Numbered from the stretch's first letter, positions 51,988 to 60,296 are shown. The stretch: DNA of 64,000 nucleotides from Paenibacillus sp. H1-7 (GCF_022354825.1 NZ_CP031168.1:6821501-6885500), one strand, 5' to 3'. The notes: a model not told the origin generated them from the sequence alone. Translations and numbers: made by a program.

Positions 51988-53792
51988 GCGCCTGCTCCCT
52001 TCCGAATAAGCCCGCCCTGAGTCAAATCAAGCTCTTGGCCTTCCTGTCTTTCGGCCTCTTGATCCAACAGCTGCTTATGGTACATATCCGCATAAATACC
52101 GTTTTGCCGAAGAAGCTTCTCATGCGATCCTTGCTCTACGATTTCGCCTTCATCCATAACGACGATTTGATCGGCGGACTGAACCGAAGAGATCCGGTGT
52201 CCGATAATAATGGTCGTTCTTTTGTTCATAACCGATTTCAGCCCTTCGAGAATCAAATCCTCGGTTATCGTATCTACGGCCGACAAGCTATCGTCGAAGA
52301 TGAGAATGGAAGGCTTCTTAATAATTGCCCGGGCAATGCTCACACGCTGGCGCTGTCCGCCGGATAACGAAATGCCGCGTTCGCCGAGCGCCGTATCGAA
52401 TTGTTCGGGAAACTCTACAATGTTATCGTACACTTGGGCTACCTTGGACGCTTCGACAACCTGTTCATCGGTATACGGCTTCGGGTCGAAGCCGATGTTG
52501 TCGCGAATGGTCGACGAGAACAGGAACTGATCCTGCGGCACGATGCCAATCTGCCCGCGCAGTGTCTGCAGCGGAATTTCATGGATGTCGTTGCCGTCGA
52601 TGAATACCGTTCCTGCCGGCGGATTGTAAAGGCGGACAAGCAGATGCACAAGCGTGCTCTTCCCGCTGCCCACTCGGCCGACGATGGCGAGGCTGCTTCC
52701 TTTTTTCACTTTGAGCGAAATGTTTTTCAGCGTCGGTCTGTTTGCCTCCGGGTAAGAGAAGGTCAGATTGCGAATTTCGATATCCCCGTCGATGTTATCG
52801 ATGTGCTGCTTGGCCATCTCGTCGTCGACAATATCCGGCTGCGTGTTGAAAATTTCCATCAAGCGAAGCTCCGACGCTCGGCCGCGCTGCATCAAATTGA
52901 CGACCTTGCCCAAGTTCTCAATCGGTCCCATCAGCAAGGATAAATACGTATTGAACGCTACGAATTCTCCCAGCGTAATAATGTTTTTAAGCACCATAAT
53001 GCCCCCGAGCACGACGGATACGAGAAAACTGAATCCGACGATACCGGAGCTCAATGCGCCGAACAGCGAGTTCGAGCGGACGAACCTGCGGTTCATGTCA
53101 ACCGCATGCTGATTATCCTTGGTGAACAGCTCGCGCTCCGCCTTTTCCTGTACAAACGCTTTCACGACACGAATCCCCGCGGTGAATTCCTGCACTCTGC
53201 TGGTCAAATCGGAAATGGCCTTTTGCATATCGACGGATTGCTGCTGAATCCGGCTGTTGAAGCGATAAGCCAAGAGGCTTAACAGCGGCAGCGGGAGCAT
53301 GGTTATCAGCGTCAGCCACGGATTTACCGATGTCACCATCGCGATAACCGAAATGACGATCAGCATGAGCGATTCCATAATATTGAAATATCCTTGCATC
53401 GTCACCTCGCGGACGACGCCAACGTCACTAATCGCGTGGGACATTAAATCGCCGATCCGCTGGTTGTTGAAATATTGCGCGGATAGTCTCTCCCAATGCT
53501 TGAACAAATTCCCTCTTACACGCATTTCGAGCATTCTTGACAGTCGGAACAAATAAATCCGGCTCGTCGAACGGAAAAATGCTATCCCAAGCCCTACCGC
53601 CGTCATCCACAGCGCGAACTTGATCGTTTCCTGGTACGTTAATGCCGAATCCTGCAATTTGTCCGTAAAATCACCAAGCAGCAGCGGTATTAACAGCTGA
53701 AGCAAGCTGGATATGGACAATAATGCAAATCCAATCAAGTAAGGCCAGCGATTCCTCTTAACATGGTTCCAAAAAATATTGTGCCTCTCCAT
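51984..53792 (-). CDS. ABC exporter half, BmrC/YheI-like (degenerate catalytic site)
   Basis: 602 aa; six TM helices and one NBD. Walker A GRVGSGKSTLV, canonical signature LSGGQRQRVSIARA, but Walker B is ILIFDDSLSAVD, with Asp replacing the catalytic Glu, as in BmrC. The heterodimer therefore has one active and one degenerate ATP site. ATG 53792 (GGGGGG 7 nt upstream) preferred over 53819. Substrates unknown; multidrug export expected. Confidence 0.9.
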   Translation of the reverse strand: MERHNIFWNHVKRNRWPYLIGFALLSISSLLQLLIPLLLGDFTDKLQDSALTYQETIKFALWMTAVGLGIAFFRSTSRIYLFRLSRMLEMRVRGNLFKHWERLSAQYFNNQRIGDLMSHAISDVGVVREVTMQGYFNIMESLMLIVISVIAMVTSVNPWLTLITMLPLPLLSLLAYRFNSRIQQQSVDMQKAISDLTSRVQEFTAGIRVVKAFVQEKAERELFTKDNQHAVDMNRRFVRSNSLFGALSSGIVGFSFLVSVVLGGIMVLKNIITLGEFVAFNTYLSLLMGPIENLGKVVNLMQRGRASELRLMEIFNTQPDIVDDEMAKQHIDNIDGDIEIRNLTFSYPEANRPTLKNISLKVKKGSSLAIVGRVGSGKSTLVHLLVRLYNPPAGTVFIDGNDIHEIPLQTLRGQIGIVPQDQFLFSSTIRDNIGFDPKPYTDEQVVEASKVAQVYDNIVEFPEQFDTALGERGISLSGGQRQRVSIARAIIKKPSILIFDDSLSAVDTITEDLILEGLKSVMNKRTTIIIGHRISSVQSADQIVVMDEGEIVEQGSHEKLLRQNGIYADMYHKQLLDQEAERQEGQELDLTQGGLIRKGAGA

Positions 53793-53926
53793 CCGTTTTC
53801 CCCCCACGGCTTTCCGCATTGATGCCTACTTTTTACGAGTCCTTGCCGTATCTAGTATAAGGCTAATGTTAAGATTACCTTGATTGGAAGGAAGATACCA
53901 TGGATATACTTGCTTCAAATTATGGA

Positions 53927-54253
53927 CTATTTTACTTTTCCGAAATGCCAAATATGGATTTTGGCCGCTCCTCCTTTGACCCATTGGCCAAGCTGCTCCC
54001 AGTCCGTCATGCTGTATTTGCTGCTTGCCGGTAGGGCTTGCTCATTCTCGTCGTTTACCGTCAGCTGTCTGGCTTTTTTCAGCGATTCATACTCTTCGTA
54101 CGACACGTGCCACAGCTCGACGAACAAACCGGGCTGGTCCGTCCCCTCCAGCCAAACGAGCTCCGGGTAATTAGCCCTCACACCGTCCATCCACTTTGAA
54201 TAATCTGGCCTGTAATTGGGTAAGATTTGATATTCGACAAATGCTATAGACAT
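53927..54253 (-). CDS. Small conserved-looking protein of unknown function
   Basis: 108 aa, no membrane segment; begins with a ferredoxin-like strand pattern (FVEYQILPNYRPDYSKWMD) and ends KGGAAKIHIWHFGKVK. Not recognised; a NIPSNAP/ABM-like fold is one possibility. AAAGGGG is 7 nt upstream of ATG 54253. It stands alone between the ABC exporter promoter region and the repeat-bearing leader of the YfhP-like gene. Confidence 0.6.
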   Translation of the reverse strand: MSIAFVEYQILPNYRPDYSKWMDGVRANYPELVWLEGTDQPGLFVELWHVSYEEYESLKKARQLTVNDENEQALPASSKYSMTDWEQLGQWVKGGAAKIHIWHFGKVK

Positions 54254-54356
54254 TTTTTAACCCCTTTAGCTTTATTTTAAGGTAGAAAATGATACACTAA
54301 TAATATGCCCTTCCGCCTTCATTTCTCAAGAAAAGGAAGCCGGAGCTGGCGCATTT

Positions 54357-54492
54357 GCTTTCCTGCGGAAAGCCAGGTTTATGCTTACGATGCAAGCTTT
54401 CCTCCGGAAAGCTCGGCACATGCTTACGATGCAAGCTTTCCTTCGGAAAGCTCGGCACACGCTTACGATGCAAGCTTTCCTTCGGAAAGCTC
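54357..54492. repeat. Three and a half 39-bp tandem repeats, each with a hairpin
   Basis: Units at 54357-54395, 54396-54434, 54435-54473 and a partial 19-bp unit 54474-54492. Each begins with the palindrome GCTTTCC-nnn-GGAAAGC (three-base loops TGC, TCC, TTC, TTC) and continues with a spacer ending GCTTACGATGCAA. Units 2 and 3 differ at only two positions; unit 1 is the most divergent. The last palindrome (54473-54491) ends 4 nt before the ribosome site AGGAGGAG of the gene at 54511. Apparently non-coding in all frames. Confidence 0.85.
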
Positions 54493-54510
54493 TTAGGAGG
54501 AGACCACAAC

Positions 54511-55491
54511 ATGGACAGCGGAACACACCTTGTAATCGGCTTCGGACTAGCCGGATTGGCTTACATCGATCCCGTAGTTGCAGCGGATCCCAGCGTTTCC
54601 ACCGCCGTTTTAATCGGGACCGTACTCGGATCGCAAGCGCCCGATGCAGATACATTGCTGCGGCTGAAAGACAACGCTACCTACATTAAAAACCATCGCG
54701 GCCGATCGCATTCGCTGCCCGCCCTCATCATATGGACGGCATTAATCACCTTAGGCCTAATGATGGCCTTCGACAACCTGCCATTCTGGCACGTGACCAT
54801 GTGGGTATTTATCGCTGTAGCATTCCATGTGTTCACCGATTTGTTCAATACGTACGGTACGCAGGCGTTCCGGCCATTTTCGGAAAAGTGGGTCTCGTGG
54901 AACATTATTCATATATTCGATCCCGTCATTTTTATATCCCACCTCATTGCTATCTTCATGTGGTCGGTTCATCTGGTTCGTCCGGAGGTTCTCTTTCCCA
55001 TTTTGTACATGATATTGGCAGTGTATTACGTCTGGAGATCGTGGTATCATCATTATCTGGAGTCCAATCTGTTCCAGAAAGATCCCCGCTATAAGCAGGG
55101 CGAACGCTATTATTTGATACCGACCTTTCATTTGTATGTATGGCAAGTGGTGAAGAAGATGCCTAACGGCCATTTTGCCCTTGGGGAATACAGGAACAAC
55201 CGGATCAAGTGGGTCGATGAAGTGTCTTGCGATGCTCATCCGGCCGTGGAAGCTTCCAAAAACAACAAAGATATAGCCGCTTTCCTGTACTTTACCTCTT
55301 TCGCCTGCGCGGATCTTCACTTTCATGAGTGGGGATATGAGGTACGATGGGCCGATGTCCGGTACCGCCACCGGAAGCAGTATCCGTTCGTAGCCGTCAT
55401 GATGCTGGATAAGGAGTTGAACCCCCTCGATTCTTATGTAGGATGGGTCAGCGAGACGCGTCTCGGCAAAAAATTGCGGGTCAATACGTAG
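54511..55491 (+). CDS. YfhP-like membrane-bound metal-dependent hydrolase
   Basis: 326 aa, the length of B. subtilis YfhP (327). N-terminus GTHLVIGFGLAGLAYIDP, PDADTLLRLKDNATYIKNHR then GRSHSLPAL and DLFNTYGTQ give the conserved His/Asp metal ligands of the YdjM/YfhP family; 4-5 membrane helices. The C-terminal 120 residues are soluble. The activity is unknown. ATG at 54511 with AGGAGGAG; 39-bp hairpin repeats fill the 150 bp upstream. Confidence 0.88.
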   Translation: MDSGTHLVIGFGLAGLAYIDPVVAADPSVSTAVLIGTVLGSQAPDADTLLRLKDNATYIKNHRGRSHSLPALIIWTALITLGLMMAFDNLPFWHVTMWVFIAVAFHVFTDLFNTYGTQAFRPFSEKWVSWNIIHIFDPVIFISHLIAIFMWSVHLVRPEVLFPILYMILAVYYVWRSWYHHYLESNLFQKDPRYKQGERYYLIPTFHLYVWQVVKKMPNGHFALGEYRNNRIKWVDEVSCDAHPAVEASKNNKDIAAFLYFTSFACADLHFHEWGYEVRWADVRYRHRKQYPFVAVMMLDKELNPLDSYVGWVSETRLGKKLRVNT

Positions 55492-55567
55492 CTCGGGTAC
55501 CGATGCTGCTCGACATTCGATGAAAAATGGCAGGAGAGGCCACTTTCGCACATGCACCGTTAAAATC

Positions 55568-55597
55568 TTGGGCTGTTGCAGAACAGCCCTTTTCTTT
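55568..55597 (+). terminator. Rho-independent terminator after YfhP-like gene
   Basis: GGGCTGTT (55570-55577) and AACAGCCC (55582-55589) with a 4-nt loop, then TTTTCTTTT. Confidence 0.85.
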
Positions 55598-55627
55598 TGC
55601 CTGAGGGAGTCGTATCTTATATAATAC

Positions 55628-55656
55628 AAAAAAGCCCAGGGATTGCTCCCTGAGCT
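55628..55656 (-). terminator. Rho-independent terminator of the SASP gene
   Basis: On the minus strand AGCTCAGGGA and TCCCTGGGCT pair around a 4-nt loop, then TTTTTTG. Confidence 0.8.
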
Positions 55657-55691
55657 TCTATGATGATACGTTGATTCGAAGCCAGTGTCGA

Positions 55692-55916
55692 TTAACGAGT
55701 TTGGCCAGCCAGCGATTGCTCGGCGATTTGAACCAGACGACGAGTGATGTGACCACCGATTGCACCCGTGTCACGGGATGCCATGTAACCGTAGTACCCG
55801 TCTTGTGGGATTTGAATACCCAACTCTTGAGCTACCTCATACTTTAATTGATCCAAAGCTTGGTTTGCTTGAGGTACGACTAATTGGTTACTGCTTCGGG
55901 ATTGTCCTTGTGCCAT
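55692..55916 (-). CDS. Alpha/beta-type small acid-soluble spore protein (SASP)
   Basis: 74 aa. Typical SASP: N-terminal Q/S/N-rich segment, GPR protease-site region KYEVAQELGI, DGYYGYMASRDTGAIGGHIT and the C-terminal RRLVQIAEQSLAG. It coats DNA in the forespore and protects against UV and heat. ATG 55916 with AAAGGAGTG upstream. Shows that the organism sporulates. The 150-bp region to the next gene has two dyads (55960-55975 and 55985-55996). Confidence 0.95.
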   Translation of the reverse strand: MAQGQSRSSNQLVVPQANQALDQLKYEVAQELGIQIPQDGYYGYMASRDTGAIGGHITRRLVQIAEQSLAGQTR

Positions 55917-56067
55917 GATGATCAGCACTCCTTTCAATCTGAATGATATCTTTGATGTATTTGCAAGCTTGCAAACTTATTATGTGACGCACGTCAAAAA
56001 GTATACGCACAATTTGAAAAAATCTTTTCGATTTTCAAATACTCATCAGAAAGGCGGTACTACCCGC

Positions 56068-56253
56068 ATGAACAAAGGACTAGCACTCTTATTCGCTATT
56101 GTCGGAACGCTGCTGCTGGCCGGCATCAGCTTCTCTCTCAGCGTCGGAAACGGATGGCTCGCATTGCTGTTCTCCGTATTGTCCATCGGCTTTATCGGAT
56201 TCGGCTTTGTGGTCAAAGCCCGACTCAGACGGCGCAACGGAGAGGGCAATTAA
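56068..56253 (+). CDS. DUF5325-like small membrane protein (YlaF-type)
   Basis: 61 aa, two membrane helices (ALLFAIVGTLLLAGISFSL and WLALLFSVLSIGFIGFGF) and a basic tail ARLRRRNGEGN. Matches the YlaF/DUF5325 pattern in size and topology. AAAGGCGG about 12 nt upstream of ATG 56068. Its stop overlaps the trpS stop on the other strand through shared TTAA. Confidence 0.7.
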   Translation: MNKGLALLFAIVGTLLLAGISFSLSVGNGWLALLFSVLSIGFIGFGFVVKARLRRRNGEGN

Positions 56254-57233
56254 AGAACGAGAAAGCCCATTCTCTCTTTCGTGATCCGCAATATGTTCTC
56301 GGCTTCCGCGGATGCCCTTTCAGCGCCTTGACGCAATATATCATGGAGCTCGCCGGACTTGCGGATGTCCTGATAGCGCTGCTGAATCGGCTCCAACAAG
56401 GCAACGACCTGCTCGGCCAATTCTTTTTTGAACGGACCGTATCCTTGTCCTTCATACTGGGCTTCGATGTCCGCTATGGACTTATTCGAGCATTGCGCGT
56501 AAATGCTGATCAAATTGCTGACCTCCGGCTTGTTCTGAGGGTCAAATTTCACTTCACGGCACGAGTCGGTTACGGCTCGGCTTATTTTTTTGCGGATGAC
56601 GTCCGGCGCATCCAGCATGGCGATGAAGCTGCCTTGGTTGGCGCTGCTTTTGCTCATTTTCTTCGATGCGTCGTCGAGCGACATTATGCGCGCTCCGACT
56701 TGCGGAATGTACGGCTCCGGAATCGTGAATGTATCGCCATATCTTTGGTTGAACCGCTGCGCCAAATCGCGTGTCAGCTCTAGATGCTGCTTCTGATCGT
56801 CGCCTACCGGTACGAGGTCCGCATTATATAGCAAAATATCGGCGGCCATCAGAGACGGGTATGTGAACAATCCGGCGCCTACGGATTCCTTGCCCGCCGC
56901 TTTGTCCTTGAACTGCGTCATCCGCTCCAGCTCGCCCATATAGGTCAGCGTCGTCAACAACCATCCGAGCTCCGCATGCTGGCGCACATGGGATTGCAGG
57001 AATACCGTTGCCTTGGACGGGTCGATCCCCGCCGCGATATACAGCGCGGCTACCGCCTCGCTCTGCTCGCGCAGCGCGGCCGGCTCCTGCGGCACGGTGA
57101 TGGCGTGCAAATCGACCGCCATGAAGTAGCAGTCGTGCGTATGCTGCAAAGCCACGTAGTTTTTCAGCGCTCCGATGTAGTTGCCCAATGTCAATTGTCC
57201 GCTCGGCTGCATGCCGGATAATACTCTTTTCAT
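56250..57233 (-). CDS. trpS: Tryptophanyl-tRNA synthetase
   Basis: 327 aa, class I synthetase. TLGNYIGAL (HIGH equivalent, about 15-23), the KKMSKSSAN loop (about 191-199) and the SVGAGLFTYP/MAADILLY motifs are diagnostic. Charges tRNA-Trp. AAGGAGGAAC upstream of ATG 57233. Expression is controlled by the Trp T-box riboswitch in its 300-600 nt leader. Convergent with DUF5325. Confidence 0.96.
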   Translation of the reverse strand: MKRVLSGMQPSGQLTLGNYIGALKNYVALQHTHDCYFMAVDLHAITVPQEPAALREQSEAVAALYIAAGIDPSKATVFLQSHVRQHAELGWLLTTLTYMGELERMTQFKDKAAGKESVGAGLFTYPSLMAADILLYNADLVPVGDDQKQHLELTRDLAQRFNQRYGDTFTIPEPYIPQVGARIMSLDDASKKMSKSSANQGSFIAMLDAPDVIRKKISRAVTDSCREVKFDPQNKPEVSNLISIYAQCSNKSIADIEAQYEGQGYGPFKKELAEQVVALLEPIQQRYQDIRKSGELHDILRQGAERASAEAENILRITKERMGFLVL

Positions 57234-57375
57234 TTGATGTTCCTCCTTGATTTTCTTTATAATGTTGTTTTATGGGTGGTGTTCCGATTTTGCATGGGAC
57301 GATATCCCGCTTCACCCGCTTGTGGAATGCACAGCGCAGCGGCAGCCATTTCACCTTCACACTACTACTCCCACC

Positions 57376-57526
57376 AAAATAACGAGCGTCAGGGAGTATG
57401 TAAAGATACCGGAGAGCTTACGATCCGCCTTTTGAAGCTGTGTTCTCACCACGGGAATCGGATAAATAGAACACGGCTTCAACAGCGGACGGAGGTACTT
57501 TACTACTCCCGAAGCCCCGTTATTTT
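57376..57526. repeat. Long imperfect inverted repeat in the trpS leader
   Basis: Left arm 57376-57446 and right arm 57468-57526 are imperfect reverse complements: AAAATAACGAGCGTCAGGGA on the left matches the complement AAAATAACGGGGCTTCGGGA on the right, continuing through GTAAAG-TACC and GAAGC-GTGTTCT at the inner end, with a roughly 12-nt bulge in the left arm and a 21-nt loop. It lies between the T-box terminator and the trpS start codon, and is transcribed only on readthrough. MITE-like or a leader hairpin. Confidence 0.7.
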
Positions 57527-57543
57527 ACATACTCCTCAACACA

Positions 57544-57850
57544 AAAAGGCCCTCCGCCGCAAGGGACGAAGGACCGTGGTGCCACCCTATTTTGCTTACA
57601 TTCGCAGGGACAACAACGCCCAGCACTTATAAGCCTTAAGCTCTTGTAACGGAGAGTATCCGGACCAGCCTTTGATTATGATGCAACAACACCAGGCAAG
57701 AAGCCTGTCCGCATCATTTCGTTCAGCCGTCAGCTCCAGGACCCATTCAACGCCACTGCCTACCGGTTCACAGCACCCACCGGCTCTCTGAAAGGCTCAT
57801 TGCCGCCTACTTGCTCCTGTCATTGCTTATTTCTATCATTAGGTTCTGAT
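57544..57850 (-). promoter_or_regulatory. T-box riboswitch of trpS (Trp specifier)
   Basis: On the minus strand: the T-box AGGGTGGCACCACGGTCC (57571-57588), a stem I with the usual AGTAGG and AGAGAGCCGG-GGTGGCTG-like elements upstream, and the specifier loop GAATGGGTCC with TGG (57743-57745), the tryptophan codon. The terminator GGTCCTTCGTCC / GGCGGAGGGCC with TTTTTG (57544-57575) competes with the T-box antiterminator. Uncharged tRNA-Trp would stabilise antitermination and raise trpS expression. Confidence 0.9.
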
Positions 57851-57861
57851 TGCTTCTTGTT

Positions 57862-57891
57862 ATCATATACATAACATCCACACCATGTCAA
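57862..57891 (-). promoter_or_regulatory. trpS promoter (T-box transcript)
   Basis: Minus strand -35 TTGACA (57886-57891), 18-bp spacer, -10 TATGAT (57862-57867), just ahead of stem I of the T-box. Confidence 0.65.
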
Positions 57892-57982
57892 TCCTTCCCC
57901 AACGGGCAATTTTTTATCCCGATCCCCTTCATATTTTGTTATTTGCCTGTCCTATATACCGTACGTCCCGCATATTATATAA

Positions 57983-57997
57983 TAATAATATTTACGA
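57983..57997 (+). promoter_or_regulatory. Zur-like box in front of the YcgR-type permease
   Basis: TAATAATATTTACGA matches 11 of 14 conserved positions of the B. subtilis Zur box TCGTAAT-N-ATTACGA; the right half TTTACGA is nearly perfect. It overlaps the -10-like TATAAT (57978-57983), 23 nt upstream of the start codon. A Fur/PerR/Mn-type box cannot be excluded. Confidence 0.4.
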
Positions 57998-58019
57998 ATT
58001 AGAAAGGGAGAAATGTCCA

Positions 58020-59159
58020 ATGCGGCCAATGATCATGCGTTGGAGTACGAATGTGCTCACTTTAGCCTGCCTTATCATGCTGATTCTTATTTTTACCCAA
58101 AAGCATCCGATCGATTGGAGCTTTCTCCAGAGCAACGACATGCAGAACTTCAAAACGTTGTTCCTGAGCATCATTCTGGAGGCGTTCCCCTTCGTACTGC
58201 TTGGCGTACTCGTTTCGGCCCTGCTGCAAATGTTCGTCTCCGAGCAAACGATCCGCCGGCTTGTCCCGAAAAACCCGGTGCTGGGCATTCTGTTCGCTTG
58301 CGTTGTTGGGATTATTTTTCCGCTGTGCGAGTGCGGGATGATTCCTGTCATTCGCCGTTTGATGAAAAAAGGCATGCCCGTATATGTCGCCATCGTATTC
58401 ATCTTGGTCGGCCCTATCATTAACCCGGTCGTCTATGCCTCCACCTTCATGGCGTTCCGAAGCCGCCCCGAGATTGCTTACTCCCGCATGGGACTGGCAT
58501 TCATCGTGGCCTTGGCGATCGGCCTGATTGTTTACAAATTTGTCCGGTCGAATCCGCTTCGCGGCACTACTGCTTCGGCAGCGATACATAACCATCATGC
58601 ACATGAGAACAGCCATCATCACGATCACGATCATTATCACGCGCACCACCATGCGAGCCATGACCATCATGCTCATGAACATCACAATACACATGAGCAT
58701 CACCACCATGATCACGGCAGCCATACCCATGCTGGACATACCGGGGTTACAGGCAAGCTGTTCGGCATTCTCGGACACGCGTCCGATGAGTTTTTCGAAA
58801 TGGGCAAATATTTGATGTTCGGAGCCATGCTGACCGCGGCAATACAGACGGTCGTTTCGAGAGAAAGCCTCGTTTCCATCGGGCAGGGAGACGTTCAATC
58901 CCATCTGTTCATGATGGCTTTTGCTTTTGTCCTGTCGCTCTGCTCCACCTCGGACGCGTTCGTGGCCTCCTCCTTCAATACGACGTTCTCGACAGGCTCG
59001 CTGCTGACGTTTCTCGTCTTCGGGCCGATGCTCGATATCAAAAGCCTGCTGATGATGCTGTCCGCCTTTAAAGCCCGCTTCGTCATAGCGTTATCCGCAT
59101 TAATTGTTGTAGTCGTATTGGTTTGCTCACTTGTGTTCGAGCGAATCTTCTTCACCTGA
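58020..59159 (+). CDS. YcgR/DUF318-family permease with a histidine-rich loop
   Basis: 379 aa, about 8 helices. The family motifs FPLCECGMIPVIRRL (CECG), GPIINPVV and LSLCSTSDAFVASSF (CSTSDAF) are present. Between TM4 and TM5 (about residues 195-245 by my start) lies a roughly 50-residue stretch with more than half His (HHHDHDHYHAHHHASHDHHA and more), a likely Zn/Ni/Cu-binding loop, probably cytoplasmic because of preceding basic residues. ATG 58020 with AAAGGGAG. Forms an operon with the TIGR03943-type gene (19 bp). Transport of a metal or metal-linked compound is inference. Confidence 0.85.
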   Translation: MRPMIMRWSTNVLTLACLIMLILIFTQKHPIDWSFLQSNDMQNFKTLFLSIILEAFPFVLLGVLVSALLQMFVSEQTIRRLVPKNPVLGILFACVVGIIFPLCECGMIPVIRRLMKKGMPVYVAIVFILVGPIINPVVYASTFMAFRSRPEIAYSRMGLAFIVALAIGLIVYKFVRSNPLRGTTASAAIHNHHAHENSHHHDHDHYHAHHHASHDHHAHEHHNTHEHHHHDHGSHTHAGHTGVTGKLFGILGHASDEFFEMGKYLMFGAMLTAAIQTVVSRESLVSIGQGDVQSHLFMMAFAFVLSLCSTSDAFVASSFNTTFSTGSLLTFLVFGPMLDIKSLLMMLSAFKARFVIALSALIVVVVLVCSLVFERIFFT

Positions 59160-59178
59160 TCGAAAGGAGCGTGAAAGC

Positions 59179-60108
59179 TTGAGTCCGCGAATTATCAGTC
59201 TTCATCATTTCATCAAAGCCGCAATCCTGTTCGGCTTCGCCATGTATATCGTCTCTTTGGTCAAGACGGAAAACATTTTATATTACATAGCCCCGCGCAT
59301 GGTCGACTACGTCAAATGGTCCGCCGTCGGTTTCTATGCGATAGCCGTGTATCAGGTGTACCAGGCATTTCGCTCCTTCTGGGGCAGCGCCGACGCCTGC
59401 GATTGCGATCACGACCATACGCCGTCCCGGTCCATTATGAAAAATACGGTGCTGTACGGCATGTTCATCATTCCGCTGCTGCTCGGCTTTCTCCTGCCCG
59501 ATCTGTCGATGGGAAGCAGTCTCGCCGCCAAAAAAGGTATGAACCTGAGCAGCTCAAGCAGTGTCAAGAAAGATTCGGGAGCCGCCGCGGCGCCAGCATC
59601 GCCGTCTAGCACCCCACCGGCACAAAGCGCCAATGCTGGATCGACAGCAGCCGCCGGTTCTTCAGAGGAGCTCTTTCCATCGGATAAATTTACGGAGCAA
59701 TACGCCAAATACGCCAAACAAATTTACAAGTCCGATCTCATCAAAGTGAAAGAAGAGCTGTACATGGAAACGCTGACTACGGTGGATTTGTATATGGATC
59801 GTTTTGTCGGCAAAAAAATGGAGCTGACCGGATTCGTCTACCGCCAGGAAGAGATGAAAGACAATCAGTTCGTTGTCGGACGCTTCTCGATTCAATGCTG
59901 CTCGGCCGACGCCGCTCCGTTCGGTGTTCTCGTCGAATACGAACGTGCCAAAAACTTCGCCGATGACTCTTGGGTTACCGTAACCGGAACGATCCAGAAA
60001 ACAAGGTTCAATGACATGGACATCATGATGCTGAAGGTCGAAAAAATCGCCGCAGCCGAACCGTCCAAAGCCCAGTATGTCTACCCTAATTTCGATTTCG
60101 GCACATAG
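59179..60108 (+). CDS. YcgQ/TIGR03943-family permease partner
   Basis: 309 aa. Two or three N-terminal helices (FIKAAILFGFAMYIVSL, SAVGFYAIAVYQVY), a helix near 95-115, a low-complexity Ala/Ser/Pro linker, and a soluble DUF1980-like C-terminal domain (DKFTEQYAKYAKQIYKSD, MELTGFVYRQEEM, GRFSIQCCSADAAPFG). A CDCDHDH metal-like motif follows TM2. Partner of the upstream YcgR-type permease. TTG 59179 with AAAGGAGC. Confidence 0.85.
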   Translation: MSPRIISLHHFIKAAILFGFAMYIVSLVKTENILYYIAPRMVDYVKWSAVGFYAIAVYQVYQAFRSFWGSADACDCDHDHTPSRSIMKNTVLYGMFIIPLLLGFLLPDLSMGSSLAAKKGMNLSSSSSVKKDSGAAAAPASPSSTPPAQSANAGSTAAAGSSEELFPSDKFTEQYAKYAKQIYKSDLIKVKEELYMETLTTVDLYMDRFVGKKMELTGFVYRQEEMKDNQFVVGRFSIQCCSADAAPFGVLVEYERAKNFADDSWVTVTGTIQKTRFNDMDIMMLKVEKIAAAEPSKAQYVYPNFDFGT

Positions 60109-60174
60109 CGGCTGTAAGGGATACCCACCGGAATAGACAAACAAAAATTCAGTTTCCTTGGTTTCTCAAAAGTT

Positions 60175-60200
60175 CACCTGGCATATGTCCAGGTGTTTTG
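60175..60200 (+). terminator. Rho-independent terminator after the YcgQ-type gene
   Basis: CACCTGG (60175-60181) and CCAGGTG (60189-60195) with a 7-nt loop, then TTTTGTTTT. Confidence 0.8.
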
Positions 60201-60296
60201 TTTTGACATCATGACAGCGGGCGTCCGCTTTTGATACAATAAAATGCAGTAGCAACCACTCTATGCACTTTTATCCGGCAAAGGAGACTTTTTCTT

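Noticed and set aside
54357-54492. CRISPR-like array
   Set aside because: Units are directly adjacent with no unique spacers and no cas genes are present.
54297-54512. Short repetitive peptides encoded across the 39-bp repeats in several frames
   Set aside because: The unit is a multiple of three, so any open frame repeats; no ribosome site, and the composition is not protein-like.
57234-57375. Small ORFs between the trpS leader repeat and start codon
   Set aside because: No conserved peptide, and the T-box layout already explains a long untranslated leader.
58062-58904. Met/Val/Ile-rich minus frame
   Set aside because: It is the complement of the His-rich loop and permease motifs of the + strand gene.
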